Shown: one piece after another, positions 24,776 through 35,600 of the stretch
Position numbering within the stretch: position 1 is the stretch's first letter
Layout: the number at the start of each line of letters is the position of its first letter
The notes under the pieces: generated by a model
Told to the model about the DNA's origin: nothing
Seen by the model: only the letters and a program-made list of their open reading frames with translations
Database searches by the model: none
Made by a program: the position numbers and the translations under genes
Assembly: GCA_963930775.1 (NCBI GenBank)
Contig: OZ005701.1
Span: 7,261,669 to 7,325,668, forward strand
From: Cliona cf. orientalis
Taxonomy: Eukaryota > Porifera > Demospongiae > Clionaida > Clionaidae
Direction of reading: 5' to 3'
DNA length: 64,000 nt

Positions 24776-25982
24776 TATGGCTATATAAGAGTCACCCAAC
24801 CTGATGCAGTGGATAAGTTACACCCACACGGGCTCGGATTCTCACATGAACAGCATCAGCTTGGGTCAGTTCTTATTGAATGAAAACACCACGCGATTAT
24901 TCTGGAATTTTGTGATTTTCAATGTCATGTAGCTTTCTCTGAAACCGCTCGATGAAAAAACATCATTCCAGTCTCGTTTTGTAGAGCAGCACAAGAGCTA
25001 TTGAATGGTGTTTGAATAATGGGAATCCATCCAAGGGAACTAAATTGTGCCACTTTTTGCACGAGGCTCTTTTTGTGAGTGCTTGCGAGTAGCATGCACA
25101 AAAGTGCTTACCATGGAGCTCATAAATGTCTCCGAGATATTGGACTTCAACAAGCGGAAAGAAGAAGAGTTACTCTATCTTATTTGGAGTCCAAAGAATG
25201 ACCTGAAAAAACGGCAAAAAATTGGAATGTGGCACCAGATACGCTTCCTGGATCTGCGTGTTTAGGATAATTGGGGTGAACTTACCCATAGCTACATAAT
25301 TACAAAAAAATCACAAATAATAGTGTTATGTGAAAATTATAGTTGGAGGAAAGACTTTTTGCATAGCTAATTAGAAAAGAAAAATTTTAACTTTGAGTAC
25401 ATGCATGCCAGGCTACCTAGTAGCTAATTTAGTCAGTCTATAGATTTATAATTAGAAATCTACTATCTGAGATATCTAATTCTTTATCACTGAAAGCTGT
25501 CTGATAGCTAGGTGTCAAAACTTGAGACTATAATCCGCTAAAATTATTAAAAGTGAAATATTCATAGGCTCCAACTTTTCCTGAACAATTCCAGTGACAT
25601 AGATCACACCCACTAGACCCGCCTAACATTAAATTAAAAATTCCACCCATACCACACCCAATATCATCAAATTTTGATGATTATCAATGCCCGGCTAAAA
25701 TAAATTTCTAAAGCATAAATTTGCAAGCGGAGTAGACCTCTTATAGTGTTGTTAGCTACTGCAAAACCAAAGTTTGTAAAACACTACCACAAGCTGCTTG
25801 TTTACCACCAATAGTTGATTAGTTGTAGTACTATACCAGTGTTTATGCTAGTGTCTGGACCTCATCCAGGGCCAACAATACAACTGTAGTATATAGAGCC
25901 TTCCGGGAACTAGAATAATTGCTAAATATCCGGGACTGTCCCGGTATCTATTGGAGCCTATGGAAATTTGCTAAAAATTTAA
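24776..25982. other. Spacer, no gene recognised
   Basis: AT-rich. A 72-codon frame at 25047-25265 begins mid-sequence and has no recognisable domain or splice context, so I leave it unassigned. Confidence 0.4.
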
Positions 25983-27000
25983 TTTAAGGTACCATTTAAT
26001 TGCGTGGGCGTGAGCGTCAGGAATGGCTAATTCAATTAGCGAATCGTGAAGGGGCGTGGCCGAAGAGGCCATACGAGTGCTTTTGGTCGAAGGTGGGCGT
26101 GTCCAGAATCGGCCAGGGATGATTATGCGCGTGTAATTAGCGACCGGAAGTGGCCCCTGAAGAAAAGGCCGGTAATTGCCCACATCAAAGCAAGATCAAA
26201 GCATTCTTGCTTAACTATTAACCGCAACGACAAAAAAAAAAAAAAAAAAAAAGCTAATTAGGCCTAATTAAGCATGTGGGCGTGTTCCTGGCACTGTGTG
26301 GAGTGTGTGCGTGTGCGTTAATGCAGGTTTTATTGCTTCCGATTGGGCGTGGCTTCACGGGCCAGTGCTTGGACATCGGGGCCGGGGACTTGGCTACGGC
26401 GATAGGTGGGCGTGTCGCGGATGCGGTGGTGACCTTTGAACCCGTCCAGGAGGCTTTGGGGGCGTGGCACGAGGTCAAAGGTGAGGCCATGTCTGTTAAT
26501 GAGGCACTGTACGGCGGTGCGATCGAGGGGCCTGTACGGCTGGACGGAAGCTGACGATGGTTTGAAGCGGATGTGGTTGCGATGACGTGTTGTTACTCCG
26601 CCCACACAGGAAATGAGGTGAGCTCTTGTGTGGGCGGTGTGGCAGAACGGCCTCCAAGTGTTTGTGTGTGTTTTGGCCTTGAGGAAGCTGTGTGTTTTAA
26701 TTGGGATTGATTGTGGGCTTCCGGTGGACATCCGGTGGTTAGTAGGCACTTGATTGAGAATGGTGGTCCTTGGGGAACAGGGTGGGGCTGTTTTGGGCGT
26801 GGCCTGGCCCCTCCCTTCCGGCTCGGCTTCCGGTCCATGGAGGATATTAAATGAACACTTCCGGCTCTAGCAGCCACACCCCTGAGACCTGTGCAATTAA
26901 AAGGGCGTGGTTACACAACATGCACCTCACTAATGACTTTGATGTGGTTTAGGTGTCATATCCCCCACCTCACGCCCACGCAATTTAATGGTACCTTAAG
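25983..27000. mobile_element. TTAA-flanked element with about 30-bp TIRs
   Basis: The left end TTAAGGTACCATTTAATTGC followed by GTGGGCGTG, and its inverse at 26972-26999, define a 1.0-kb element whose outermost TTAA could be the target duplication (a piggyBac-like habit). The interior is much richer in GC than its surroundings, with many GGGCGTGG words and a run of about 20 A at 26231-26251. Frames inside (26276-26554 plus, 26593-26877 minus) show no transposase motif. Confidence 0.7.
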
Positions 27001-27340
27001 ACTTAGTAGCATTAAAGTGCGCTAGCGTGAGCGTGAGGATTGGATAATTCAATTAGTGAATCGTAAGGGGGTGCGGCAAAGAGGCCATACGAGTGTTTTT
27101 TGGTCAAAGGTGGGCGTATCCAGAAAGAGCCAGGGATAATTATGCGAGTGTAGTTAGCAGCCGAAAGTGGCCCCTGAAGACAACAATGGTAATTGCCCAC
27201 ATCAAAGTATTCTTCCTCAACTGCAACGAACAAAAACTAATTAGGCCTAATTTAGCGTGCAGGCGCGTTCCAGGCACTGTGTGCAGTGTATGTGTGTGTG
27301 TTTTATTGCTTCCGATTGGGCGTGGCTTAATTGTAGCCCT
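27001..27340. mobile_element. Partial second copy of the TTAA element
   Basis: Directly adjacent to the first copy and in the same orientation. It follows 25995-26350 with substitutions: GAGGCCATACGAGTG, GTGGCCCCTGAAGA, GCCCACATCAAAG and TTGCTTCCGATTGGGCGTGG. The poly-A run is absent and the right half is missing. Confidence 0.75.
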
Positions 27341-27540
27341 AATTAACTACTTGAACATGCATTTCAAATAGGCCATTGATAGCTAAATTGTTGTTTCAAC
27401 TTAAAATTCTGATGTAATGAAAATTGTCTTACATCTGCACACATGCGCAACTCTAATATCGCAAATAGTGCGGCATATGATTCGGTCACATGACGAATGA
27501 GCTGCAGTTAGCTAGTTAGTAGTAGTACAGCTAGGCGGCA

Positions 27541-27709
27541 TATAAAGAGAGGACTAGAGATCAAGTTGAGAGGCTAGATAGGTTAAGATCAAGTAGTTTT
27601 ATAATATCATAGTGTAGATTTGTGAAAGAACCTACTATCGCTGAGTTTCAAAACGAACTATGCAGTTGGATACACTCAAGAATGTACATTTCATGCCATT
27701 TCTCGAAAC
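27541..27709 (+). promoter_or_regulatory. Candidate TATA promoter and first coding exon
   Basis: TATAAAG at 27541 is followed about 120 bp later by ATG (27660) and an open 50-nt exon (MQLDTLKNVHFMPFLE) that ends at a strong GTAAGT donor (27710). I could not find a convincing next exon, so this may be a gene remnant or a gene whose later exons I missed. Confidence 0.3.
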
Positions 27710-27711
27710 GT

Positions 27712-28447
27712 AAGTAATATCTAGCTAATCTATACTGTGAGATGTTAGTACACTATAATATGAACTGCATGGAATAGTTAAGGTCGGCCTCAGACCCGTG
27801 CATATATGCCGCCTTTTTCGATTTTGTTTACAAACATACATTCACGCCCACGCCCACTGTGACGTCATGGCCCGGAGTTAATTAACATAATTTAATTACA
27901 AGAAAGGGTGAAGATCAAACTTTCTGTTGATGCACAACAGAAGTTCATAGGATGTACTGATGCTGAAATATACAGCATTCAAGTTGTCAGTAAATACCAT
28001 GCATCCCACACCGACCCAGGCCTTAATAGCGCTGAGTATGGCCTTAAGCTTGTGTTCACAAATATTTTTACTTAATTTAATAGTGTTTTCAAATTGACTA
28101 AGTAAGTTCACAAGTATAATGCCAAGATCAAAAAAATGCAAAGTTAACTAAGTGTAATTTTGCAAAAGAGAAAATTAATTAAAGGTAGCTAATAAACTTG
28201 ATTATTATTAGCAAAAAAAGAAACTAACATGAACAAAAATGAATGCAACATCAAGGCTGCATGTGATGTTGGTTTTCAGTATGCAACTAATAGTAACTAG
28301 AGCTCTGTAGATGGATGTAGTAACAGAGAAGAAGAGAGGACATTAACCAATAACCGTATAATAATTATGACATTGTAAGGATGGTTAGTAATGCTACGTA
28401 TGTACATTGCATAGACTAATCCAGGTGGTAATGTTTACATGATGCTG
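27712..28447. other. Spacer with diverged inverted-repeat segment
   Basis: Includes the inverted partner (about 28000-28290) of 21930-22210. The 81-codon minus-strand frame at 27896-28141 lies in this repeat and is not supported. Confidence 0.4.
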
Positions 28448-28835
28448 CTAATTGAAGCGGCCATCCATCTCATTAGAACTGGAAGTCACATAGTAGATTG
28501 ATTTCTTGGTTTTGTTGGGGCTCCTCCAAGATGGTGATCGGTCACATTGCTTCCACTCCAAATTAGATGTGCAGAGACAATAACAAGGATTCAGTTGGCA
28601 CTCAGCATCGGGGAGGGGAACCTTGTACACTACTTCCCCACACCTGTCAGCTGTCTGGGCACTCTGTGACTGCATTGGGGTAGTTATTCTGAGCAGCTAC
28701 TGCACCTACTAGCAAATACTGCAATCGTTTGGTGTCGATAGCTTCCACTCGGTGAGGCCTATTCAGCGATATGTATTTTTTGTTGAAAGGTTGAAGTGTG
28801 CTGGATTTACCGCCAATTATTGTTTTTCCATACAT
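28448..28835 (-). other. Two overlapping minus-strand frames, possible broken gene
   Basis: Frames at 28647-28835 (62 codons) and 28448-28675 (75 codons) overlap in different phases. Their composition is less AT-biased than the flanks, and the second has several Cys (CYCLCTSNLEWKQCD). They might be one gene with a frameshift near 28660. I do not recognise the family. Confidence 0.2.
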
Positions 28836-29079
28836 TTTTCCATAGAGCTAAAAATTAAACTTTCTGCAAGGCGTGTACTCAACCAATTTGCTTGTTTCGA
28901 GGCTTAAATGAAAGAGATTTCCTAAGCTATCTTGTGACTTTTGTTTTTTGTTGTCAATCCCCCCAGGTGCTGAGTTATAACTGCTTTTAGGCGCCTAGGT
29001 CGATCATCCGGAATCGCTATACCCTAGGCCTATATCATGCACTGACTCTGATTCAGAAGAAGACCTGAGTAACAGAACA

Positions 29080-29264
29080 GGGGCTAATCCAGCGGGGTGG
29101 ATAAGGTGGCTAGCCACCCCCCTTCACCAGTTCTTTTATGCAACGTAGTATTGGAGACATCCACCATTATCAATCAGCCACCCCCTTTCACCAGTTACTG
29201 TTACTAGTATAGTTTACTATGGGTAGCCACCCCATCAGCCACCTTCCATACAAAATTTCTGGAT
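29080..29264. mobile_element. MITE with GGGCTGATCCAG inverted ends, copy 2
   Basis: Inverted relative to copy 1 at 24593-24775; ends GGGGCTAATCCAG and TTCTGGAT. Its right edge is the exact left edge of the ART fragment that follows. Confidence 0.8.
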
Positions 29265-29698
29265 ATCTTCGGGGAACTCGGAAATCTTCTTGATGCTCCT
29301 TGACTGCCATAGTTCAGCTAGACGTGTCCAGTTTCATGAGCAAATACCCTATCAATCTGATCAGGCCCCCATCCATCATTGCTGTACTGCATGTACAGAG
29401 GTCCACCCCCAAAGTAGGCATAAGCAAAATGCTTCTGATTGTACTTGGAAAAGAAGCCAATGTATGCACCATCACCACCACTCCAATCCTTCATTAACTG
29501 GGCTAACCCATCTTCATCAGTGGCAACACCAATAGCCTCCAGTGCAGGACCAACAAAAACATTCTGGCAAGCTGTGTAGCTGGAACAAGAAGCACTGTCT
29601 GCAGCACTGATACTACTGGCATACCATTTTCAAGTTCAAACTTCACATTACCAGTATATGAAGCATCCTTAGTTGTCAATGAAGAGATGAAACTAAGC
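29265..29698 (-). pseudogene. ART gene fragment carrying the active-site block of metallopeptidase D
   Basis: Two flanking pieces (29265-29320 and 29616-29698) match the ADP-ribosyltransferase gene at 44891-46027, specifically the codons around TTKDASYTGNVKFE through ELW and SIKKFSEF. Between them, with TAG at both joints, sits about 295 bp of metallopeptidase exon (29320-29615) in an open frame that runs from ISAADSASCSS to HETGHV. This piece corresponds to the segment missing from copy D at 30200/30201. The unit has no start, splice sites or complete domain and cannot make either protein. Further right, sequence changes to the normal 3' flank of copy D. Confidence 0.8.
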
Positions 29699-29989
29699 CC
29701 TCGTGTGCATGCATGCATTGCCAAGTGCCACAATCACTGAGATACTACATAGTTACTAGACTAAGTATATTATTTGCAGTGAACATCATTTTAATATTCA
29801 AGGATAATAGCAAAATTTACAACTAATGAATGGGACCAGCAATCCGTGTATGTGAGCCTAAACTATACAAAAGTACTACAAATTGTGTAATGAGTATCAC
29901 ATTCTACAATGTTCTACTAAAAATTAAAATTAATATTTAATTTATTGCTATGATATAGCTACAATGTAAACATGGAAGTTCAGATCAAA

Positions 29990-31615
29990 TTATAGTTTCC
30001 AGAAAAAATTGATTTCAGTCACACCATCCCAGATGCTTCTTTGTGTAGCTGCATAAGGTGAACTGATTTGTATCCATAATGCAGCTGCTCTGAGAACTAG
30101 TACAGTCGACACAGTTTTGATTCTTTGCACTGCACGTGCCCCTGCCATAATTGGTGTTGCAATTACATTGACCAGTGGTGTATTCATCGGGAGCATTGAA
30201 ACATAAGAACTGTAAAGTACGAACTGTAGATTTGCCGTAGCTGGAGCAGCATTAGCCCAGAAGTCAAGCCCAACTTGGACTTCACTAAGTACTTTGTTTT
30301 TCTCGCTGTCACTAATGGCAAGGTCGCCAGGACCAGAAACTATGATTGCGCCAAAAGCAATCTTTCCAGTTAGTGTTTCACTATAAGGTGAGTTTGCTTT
30401 ATTGGGAAAAGGGGATTCTCGTGGAAGGGCAACTGGAGCCGTCTTCTCAGTCCAGCGTTGAGGTGGTGGTGCAGGTTTCATCTTCTTTTCGCGAGCCATC
30501 CAATATGCCTGCACATAGGTCAGTGTTTCTGGCGTTGCTGATGCAGCAATGTGAGCTGAAGCTGATACAAAACTGTTCTTTTTAGCAATGAAATCTCTGG
30601 GAACTTGGGCAACCAGTAGTTCATCACCAAGCTGCATTGTAACTCGTCCACCAGCAGATTTTATTTCAGCTGTAGCTGCCTTAATGTTGCTGGAGTGAAG
30701 CAGCATCTCTTCCGTTGTCTTACTTTTAAATGAATAGAAAATGAAATAATAATTAAATTTTAAAACTTCATGCATGCTGTTTCAACTACTATTTTAAATT
30801 TTGATATTCATTATTATTATATAGTATGCACATTTATTTTTAATGACTCTAAGACTTGTCCCTATAAGTATACGCTTCATCCTTTTTTTGCTTACTGCAG
30901 AAGAATCTGCATGCATGGGGCGGAGCTGACTGCATTAATTTTAATAGTGGTATTGATATCCTTAGAAGCCCCCCCTCCTATTATAATATGCACACAACTT
31001 TTGTGATTTTGATATATTATTCTTACTTTGCAACAGGTCTTCTCCTTCCAGGGATGGATTCCATTTTCAAAGCTTTTTCAATTGCAATCTCACTACAAAT
31101 TCAGCAATTCTTAAAAAAACTGATGTAGCTGATTGCATGCAAATATATTATTAAGAAAATTAATAATATTACACACAAGCATTACCTAAACTTTTGAAGA
31201 AATATGCGCACATTATCACATGAACAAGTACCACTTCACTTAGACTAGTATACAGCTAACACAAGTAAAATCTTGATGCTAACAAGCTATCTTGGATTTT
31301 ACTTACTTTGTAGCAGCTTCCGTATCTCTCTCAGGAACAGGTTCATCTTTCTCCAAGCCTTTCAAAACCGCTTCAACTTCACTGGAAACCCAGCGATAGC
31401 AAGAAAAAAATTTGGAATGGATGGTATTTAATTTATATACAGCTAGCTATAGTATACATACATATAATAGCTACTAGCTGTACAGAACTATTCCCGTTAA
31501 CTTACGTCAATTTTTCTTCAACCTCTGCTAACTTTGATTTCCTTGTATTGATTGGCCACTGTATTGCCAGTGATGCAGTGGCAATATAGCACAAAATCAT
31601 AATTGCAGGTTTCAT
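29990..31615 (-). pseudogene. Metallopeptidase copy D, active-site segment deleted
   Basis: Exons on the minus strand: 1 31615-31506 (signal peptide MKPAIMILCYIATASLA), 2 31381-31307, 3 31092-31027, 4 30722-30015 by homology, all with good splice sites. Exon 4 reads normally up to LQFVLYSSYV, then jumps at 30201/30200 to the codons that in copy C follow HETGHV. About 296 nt (not a multiple of 3) are missing, so the tail is read in a wrong frame to a stop at 29990, and there is no HExxH. The missing block is present at 29320-29615. The codon equivalent to Met87 of copy C is Thr here, which does not matter for an exon-internal position. The box at 31739-31746 is intact. The gypsy element at 31825 now separates this promoter from its CCAAT array. 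Confidence 0.82.
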
Positions 31616-31824
31616 GTTCAACAGGTGTGCTGCAGTTATACTCCACACGAAATTATTGAAGTTTATCAATAAACGTCGTCGATTGAATATAATATGCAAG
31701 AAGTGGCTGACTGAGACACATGCCGCACCAAGTCAGCACTTAAATATATAACTGAACATGTCAAGTTTAATATATATACCATCTGAGCATACATTGAATG
31801 CATGATTAATATTCATAATACCTG

Positions 31825-32077
31825 TGTAGTAACTTGAACTATTGTAACTGTAACTTTGGACATTACATCACTATTGTAGTTCTATTTAGTTCTGTATGCG
31901 CATGCTCGTTTAGTTGGCTGGACCTTTTGTCCGGCCCTTTGTTCTATTCTATTGTTAGGTAGTAGCGCCGTTTGCGCAATGCCTGTATTATCTCTATGTG
32001 TGTGTATTGAATCGCTGTCATGACAATAATTCTATTCTGAACTCGAATAGTGAAGCTATCTGGTTTGGTACTTTACA
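31825..32077 (+). repeat. 5' LTR of the gypsy element
   Basis: Begins TGTAGTAACTTGAAC and ends TTTGGTACTTTACA. Identical by eye to the 3' LTR. Confidence 0.95.
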
Positions 32078-32089
32078 TTGGCGACGAGG

Positions 32090-32287
32090 ATGGCCACTAC
32101 CATTGGCCACATTGAACCGTATCGTCCAGACAACGAACTGTTCTCTTCCTACCTGGAACGAGTGGAACAATTTTTCATCGCAAACGAAATCAAAAATGAG
32201 CGAAAAAAGGCTACATTCCTCAGCCTAATCGGAAGCCAAACGTACTCGCTTCTAAAGAACCTCGTCTCGCCGTCCATTCCAAAGGAT
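32090..32287 (+). pseudogene. Gag N-terminal part, cut off by a MITE
   Basis: The gag reading frame starts at ATG 32090 just after the primer-binding site and is open to the MITE insertion. It then meets stop codons within the MITE. The rest of gag resumes at 32624 in the same frame because insertion plus duplication is 336 nt. As printed this copy cannot make full-length gag. Confidence 0.8.
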
Positions 32288-32292
32288 AAGTC

Positions 32293-32623
32293 CAGGGGCG
32301 TGTCCAGGATTTGAGGAAGGTAGGTGCTGAGCCAGACGCGCGCGGAGCGCGCGCGCAAAATTTTAGCCACGCCCCCAAAACGTTGACCACGCCCCTTATT
32401 AACGCGTTCTCGAAGGCAGATTGATGACAAAGAAGGCTGTTTTAGGCCTAGTAGCAACGAGAAACTGCCGTTTAGAGCGAGTCCAGTAAGTTTATTGTTG
32501 GTCTTAGCTATCAGTTGTTGCTTATCAGTAACAATAGTTGTCACACAGCTACTAAGTTGGCTGTTGTGCCAGACCTTAGGGGGGTGCTCCAGCCCCCTGA
32601 GCCCCCCGCTGGACACGCCCCTG
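32293..32623. mobile_element. MITE with 15-bp perfect TIRs inside gag
   Basis: 331 bp with ends CAGGGGCGTGTCCAG and CTGGACACGCCCCTG, flanked by the duplication AAGTC (32288-32292 and 32624-32628). The interior includes GCGCGCGGAGCGCGCGCGC and several GCCACGCCC words. It has no coding capacity. It inserted after, or was carried with, the young gypsy element. Confidence 0.93.
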
Positions 32624-35600
32624 AAGTCCTACGCAGAATTGGCCGCTGCTCTTAAGAAGCACTATGAGCCAAAGCCATTGATAATCGCAGAACGATTTCA
32701 TTTTCACCGACGGTCCCAAGCAGTTGGAGAATCAATAAACGAATACGTGGCTGAACTCCGACGCCTGACAACCCACTGCCAATTTGGAGGATTCTTGGAC
32801 GAGGCCCTCCGAGACCGTCTAGTGTGCGGCTTACGTAATGAAGCCATTCAGAAGAAGCTCTTAACCGAGGCTGATCTTACCTTGACCAGAGCTGTTGAAC
32901 TCTCTGTTGGAATGGAGGCCGCAGAGAAGAATGCAAAGTCTCTAAAGGGGATGGAAACTGCTGTAAATCGAGTTGCTCCACAGCGCAAACCATGCTATCG
33001 TTGTGGAAGGTCATCGCACGACCAGAAGGATTGCAAATTTCGAGACGCCGAGTGCCACAACTGTGGGAAGCGAGGACATATTGCGCCAGTGTGTCGATCA
33101 CCTAAGAAACGACAGAATCAACGTAATAAGCCGGCACCAGCGACGAAGTCCAATAAGCGACCTGCAGCCCAGCGATATGTTGCGACGGCAACCGACTCGG
33201 AATCTGAAGGACCTGAGTATCTACCCCTTCATACCGTGGGAGGAGGAACTACTCCACCTATCAAAGTACCCCTGGTGATCAATGATACGCCTATTACCAT
33301 GGAGCTGGACACGGGGGCTGCTGTTACGATCATCTCGGAAAAGCACTACCAGGAACACTTCGCCAGCACCCACTTGCAGAAGTCTGAGCTCCTCCTCAAG
33401 ACGTACTCAGGAGAACGACTGTCTGTGATCGGCACAATGGATGCCAAGGTTCAGTACGAACAACAGACGCAGGAGCTACCTTTGACGGTAGTCGCTGGAG
33501 ACGGTCCATGCTTGCTCGGTCGGGACTGGCTACAACACCTGACTCTAAACTGGAAGGAGATCAAAGCCGTGAGTAAGCATGCCATGGGGAGTCTAGAGTA
33601 CTTACTGGACAAGTATGGGGACCTCTTTAAGGATGAACTAGGCACTATTAAGTCCTTCCAAGCCGAGTTGCATGTCAATCCAGAAGTGATACCCAAGTTT
33701 TTTAAGCCACGCTCAGTTCCCTATGCTTTGCGGGAGCCTATAGAAGAGGAATTGGACCGCCTTGAGCGTGAGGGGATAATTGACAAAGTGACCCACAGTG
33801 AGTGGGCGACCCCATTAGTAGCTGTACCAAAGCCAGATGGGCGGGTTCGACTTTGTGGTGATTTTAAAGTCACTGTTAATCCGTCTTTGAGTGTGGATCA
33901 GTATCCCCTGCCAAAGGTTGAAGACCTTCTGGCGACACTAGCTAACGGAAAGAAATTCACTAAGCTTGATTTGACGCAAGCCTACCTCCAACTTGCCTTG
34001 CACCCCGAATCGAAGAAGTACTGCACGATAAACACTCACCGTGGCCTTTATCAGTTTAATCGCCTCCCATTTGGGATAGCTTCCGCTCCCGCTCAATTTC
34101 AAAAGGTAATGGATACCATCTTACAAGGAGTCCCTGGTGCAATGTGTTACATCGACGACATACTGATTACTGGGGCTGCGAAAGAGGAGCACCTCCAAAA
34201 CTTGGAGGAAGTTTTGCGCCGTCTACAGACCTATGGCATTAGAATGAAACGGAGCAAATGCTACTTTATGCGAGACTCAGTTGCCTACCTGGGTCACGTG
34301 GTAGATGCAGACGGTATACGAGCGACCCCCGAAAAGATCACAGCGATTATGCAAGCCCCCATGCCCAAGAACGTGCAGCAGCTGAGATCATTCCTCGGCC
34401 TCCTAAATTACTATCGCAAGTTTCTCCCAAATCTCGCCACTATTATCCAGCCGCTGAATGACCTACTCCGAAAGGACCAGAAGTGGGATTGGACTAAAGA
34501 GTGCTCACAAGCCATGGATTCAGCAAAACAGCTCCTGACTGCCTCCAATCTCTTGACACACTATGACCCTAGCCTGCCGCTGAAGCTTGCTGCCGATGCT
34601 TCTCAATATGGATTGGGAGCTGTTATCTCCCATGTTCTTCCCAATGGAGAAGAGAGACCGAATGCTTTCACCTCCCGCTCCTTGTCACCAAGTGAAAAGA
34701 ACTACTCACAGATAGACAAGGAGGCCTTAGCTCTTATTTATGGAGTACGCAAGTTCCACAACTACCTGTATGGCAGGAAGTTTACGCTTGTGACGGACCA
34801 CAAGCCACTAACGAGCATTCTTGGTCCCAAGACAGGAGTTCCATCCGTGGCTGCGGCTAGATTGCAACGTTGGGCATTGCTGTTGGCTGCTTACGACTAC
34901 GACATCGAGTTTCGAGCAACTAGTGCCCACTGCAACGCGGATGCCTTATCACGACTACCATTGCCGATGGAAGGACCGCAGGTTCCTTCAGAAATTCGTT
35001 TGTGCAACATTCGCAGGATCGAATCGCTCCCAGTAACCAGCACGGAAATTCGCAGAGCAACGCAACGAGATCCGACACTCAGCAAGGTGAAGCTTTATAT
35101 TCTTAGTGGTTGGCCTGTGGAGGTTCCAAAAGCACTGAAGACTTACTATTCGAAAATCGCGGAATTGTCCGTAGAAGATGGATGTTTGCTCTGGGGAGGA
35201 CGAGTGATCATTCCTCCACCCCTCAGGGAGAAAATCAAGGCAGAGCTGCACAAAGAACATCTAGGAATCTCCAAAATGAAAGCACTCGCACGGAGCCACG
35301 TCTGGTGGTCTGGAATCGACAAGGAATTGGAATCTCTCGTGAAATCATGTCCGGATTGTGCAGTAGTGAAACAGGCACCAGCTAAAGCACCTCTTCACCC
35401 CTGGAGCTGGCCTACCAGACCCTGGGAGAGGATTCACATCGACTTCGCTGGTCCCTTCATGAACAAATCTTTCCTCATTGTCGTTGATGCCTACTCCAAA
35501 TGGGCTGAAGTGATCGAGATGTCACAAACCACTGCCGCTCGAACGATTTCTGCACTGAGACAAGTGTTCTCTTCGCTCGGTATCCCGGAACAGATTGTAT

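Noticed and set aside
26276-26877. ORFs of 92-139 codons on both strands in the TTAA element
   Set aside because: They overlap on opposite strands in GC-rich repeat DNA, without domains or a consistent frame in the second copy.
32495-32623. Start of the gypsy polyprotein at 32495
   Set aside because: These codons lie inside the MITE; the element's own gag begins at 32090 and resumes at 32624.
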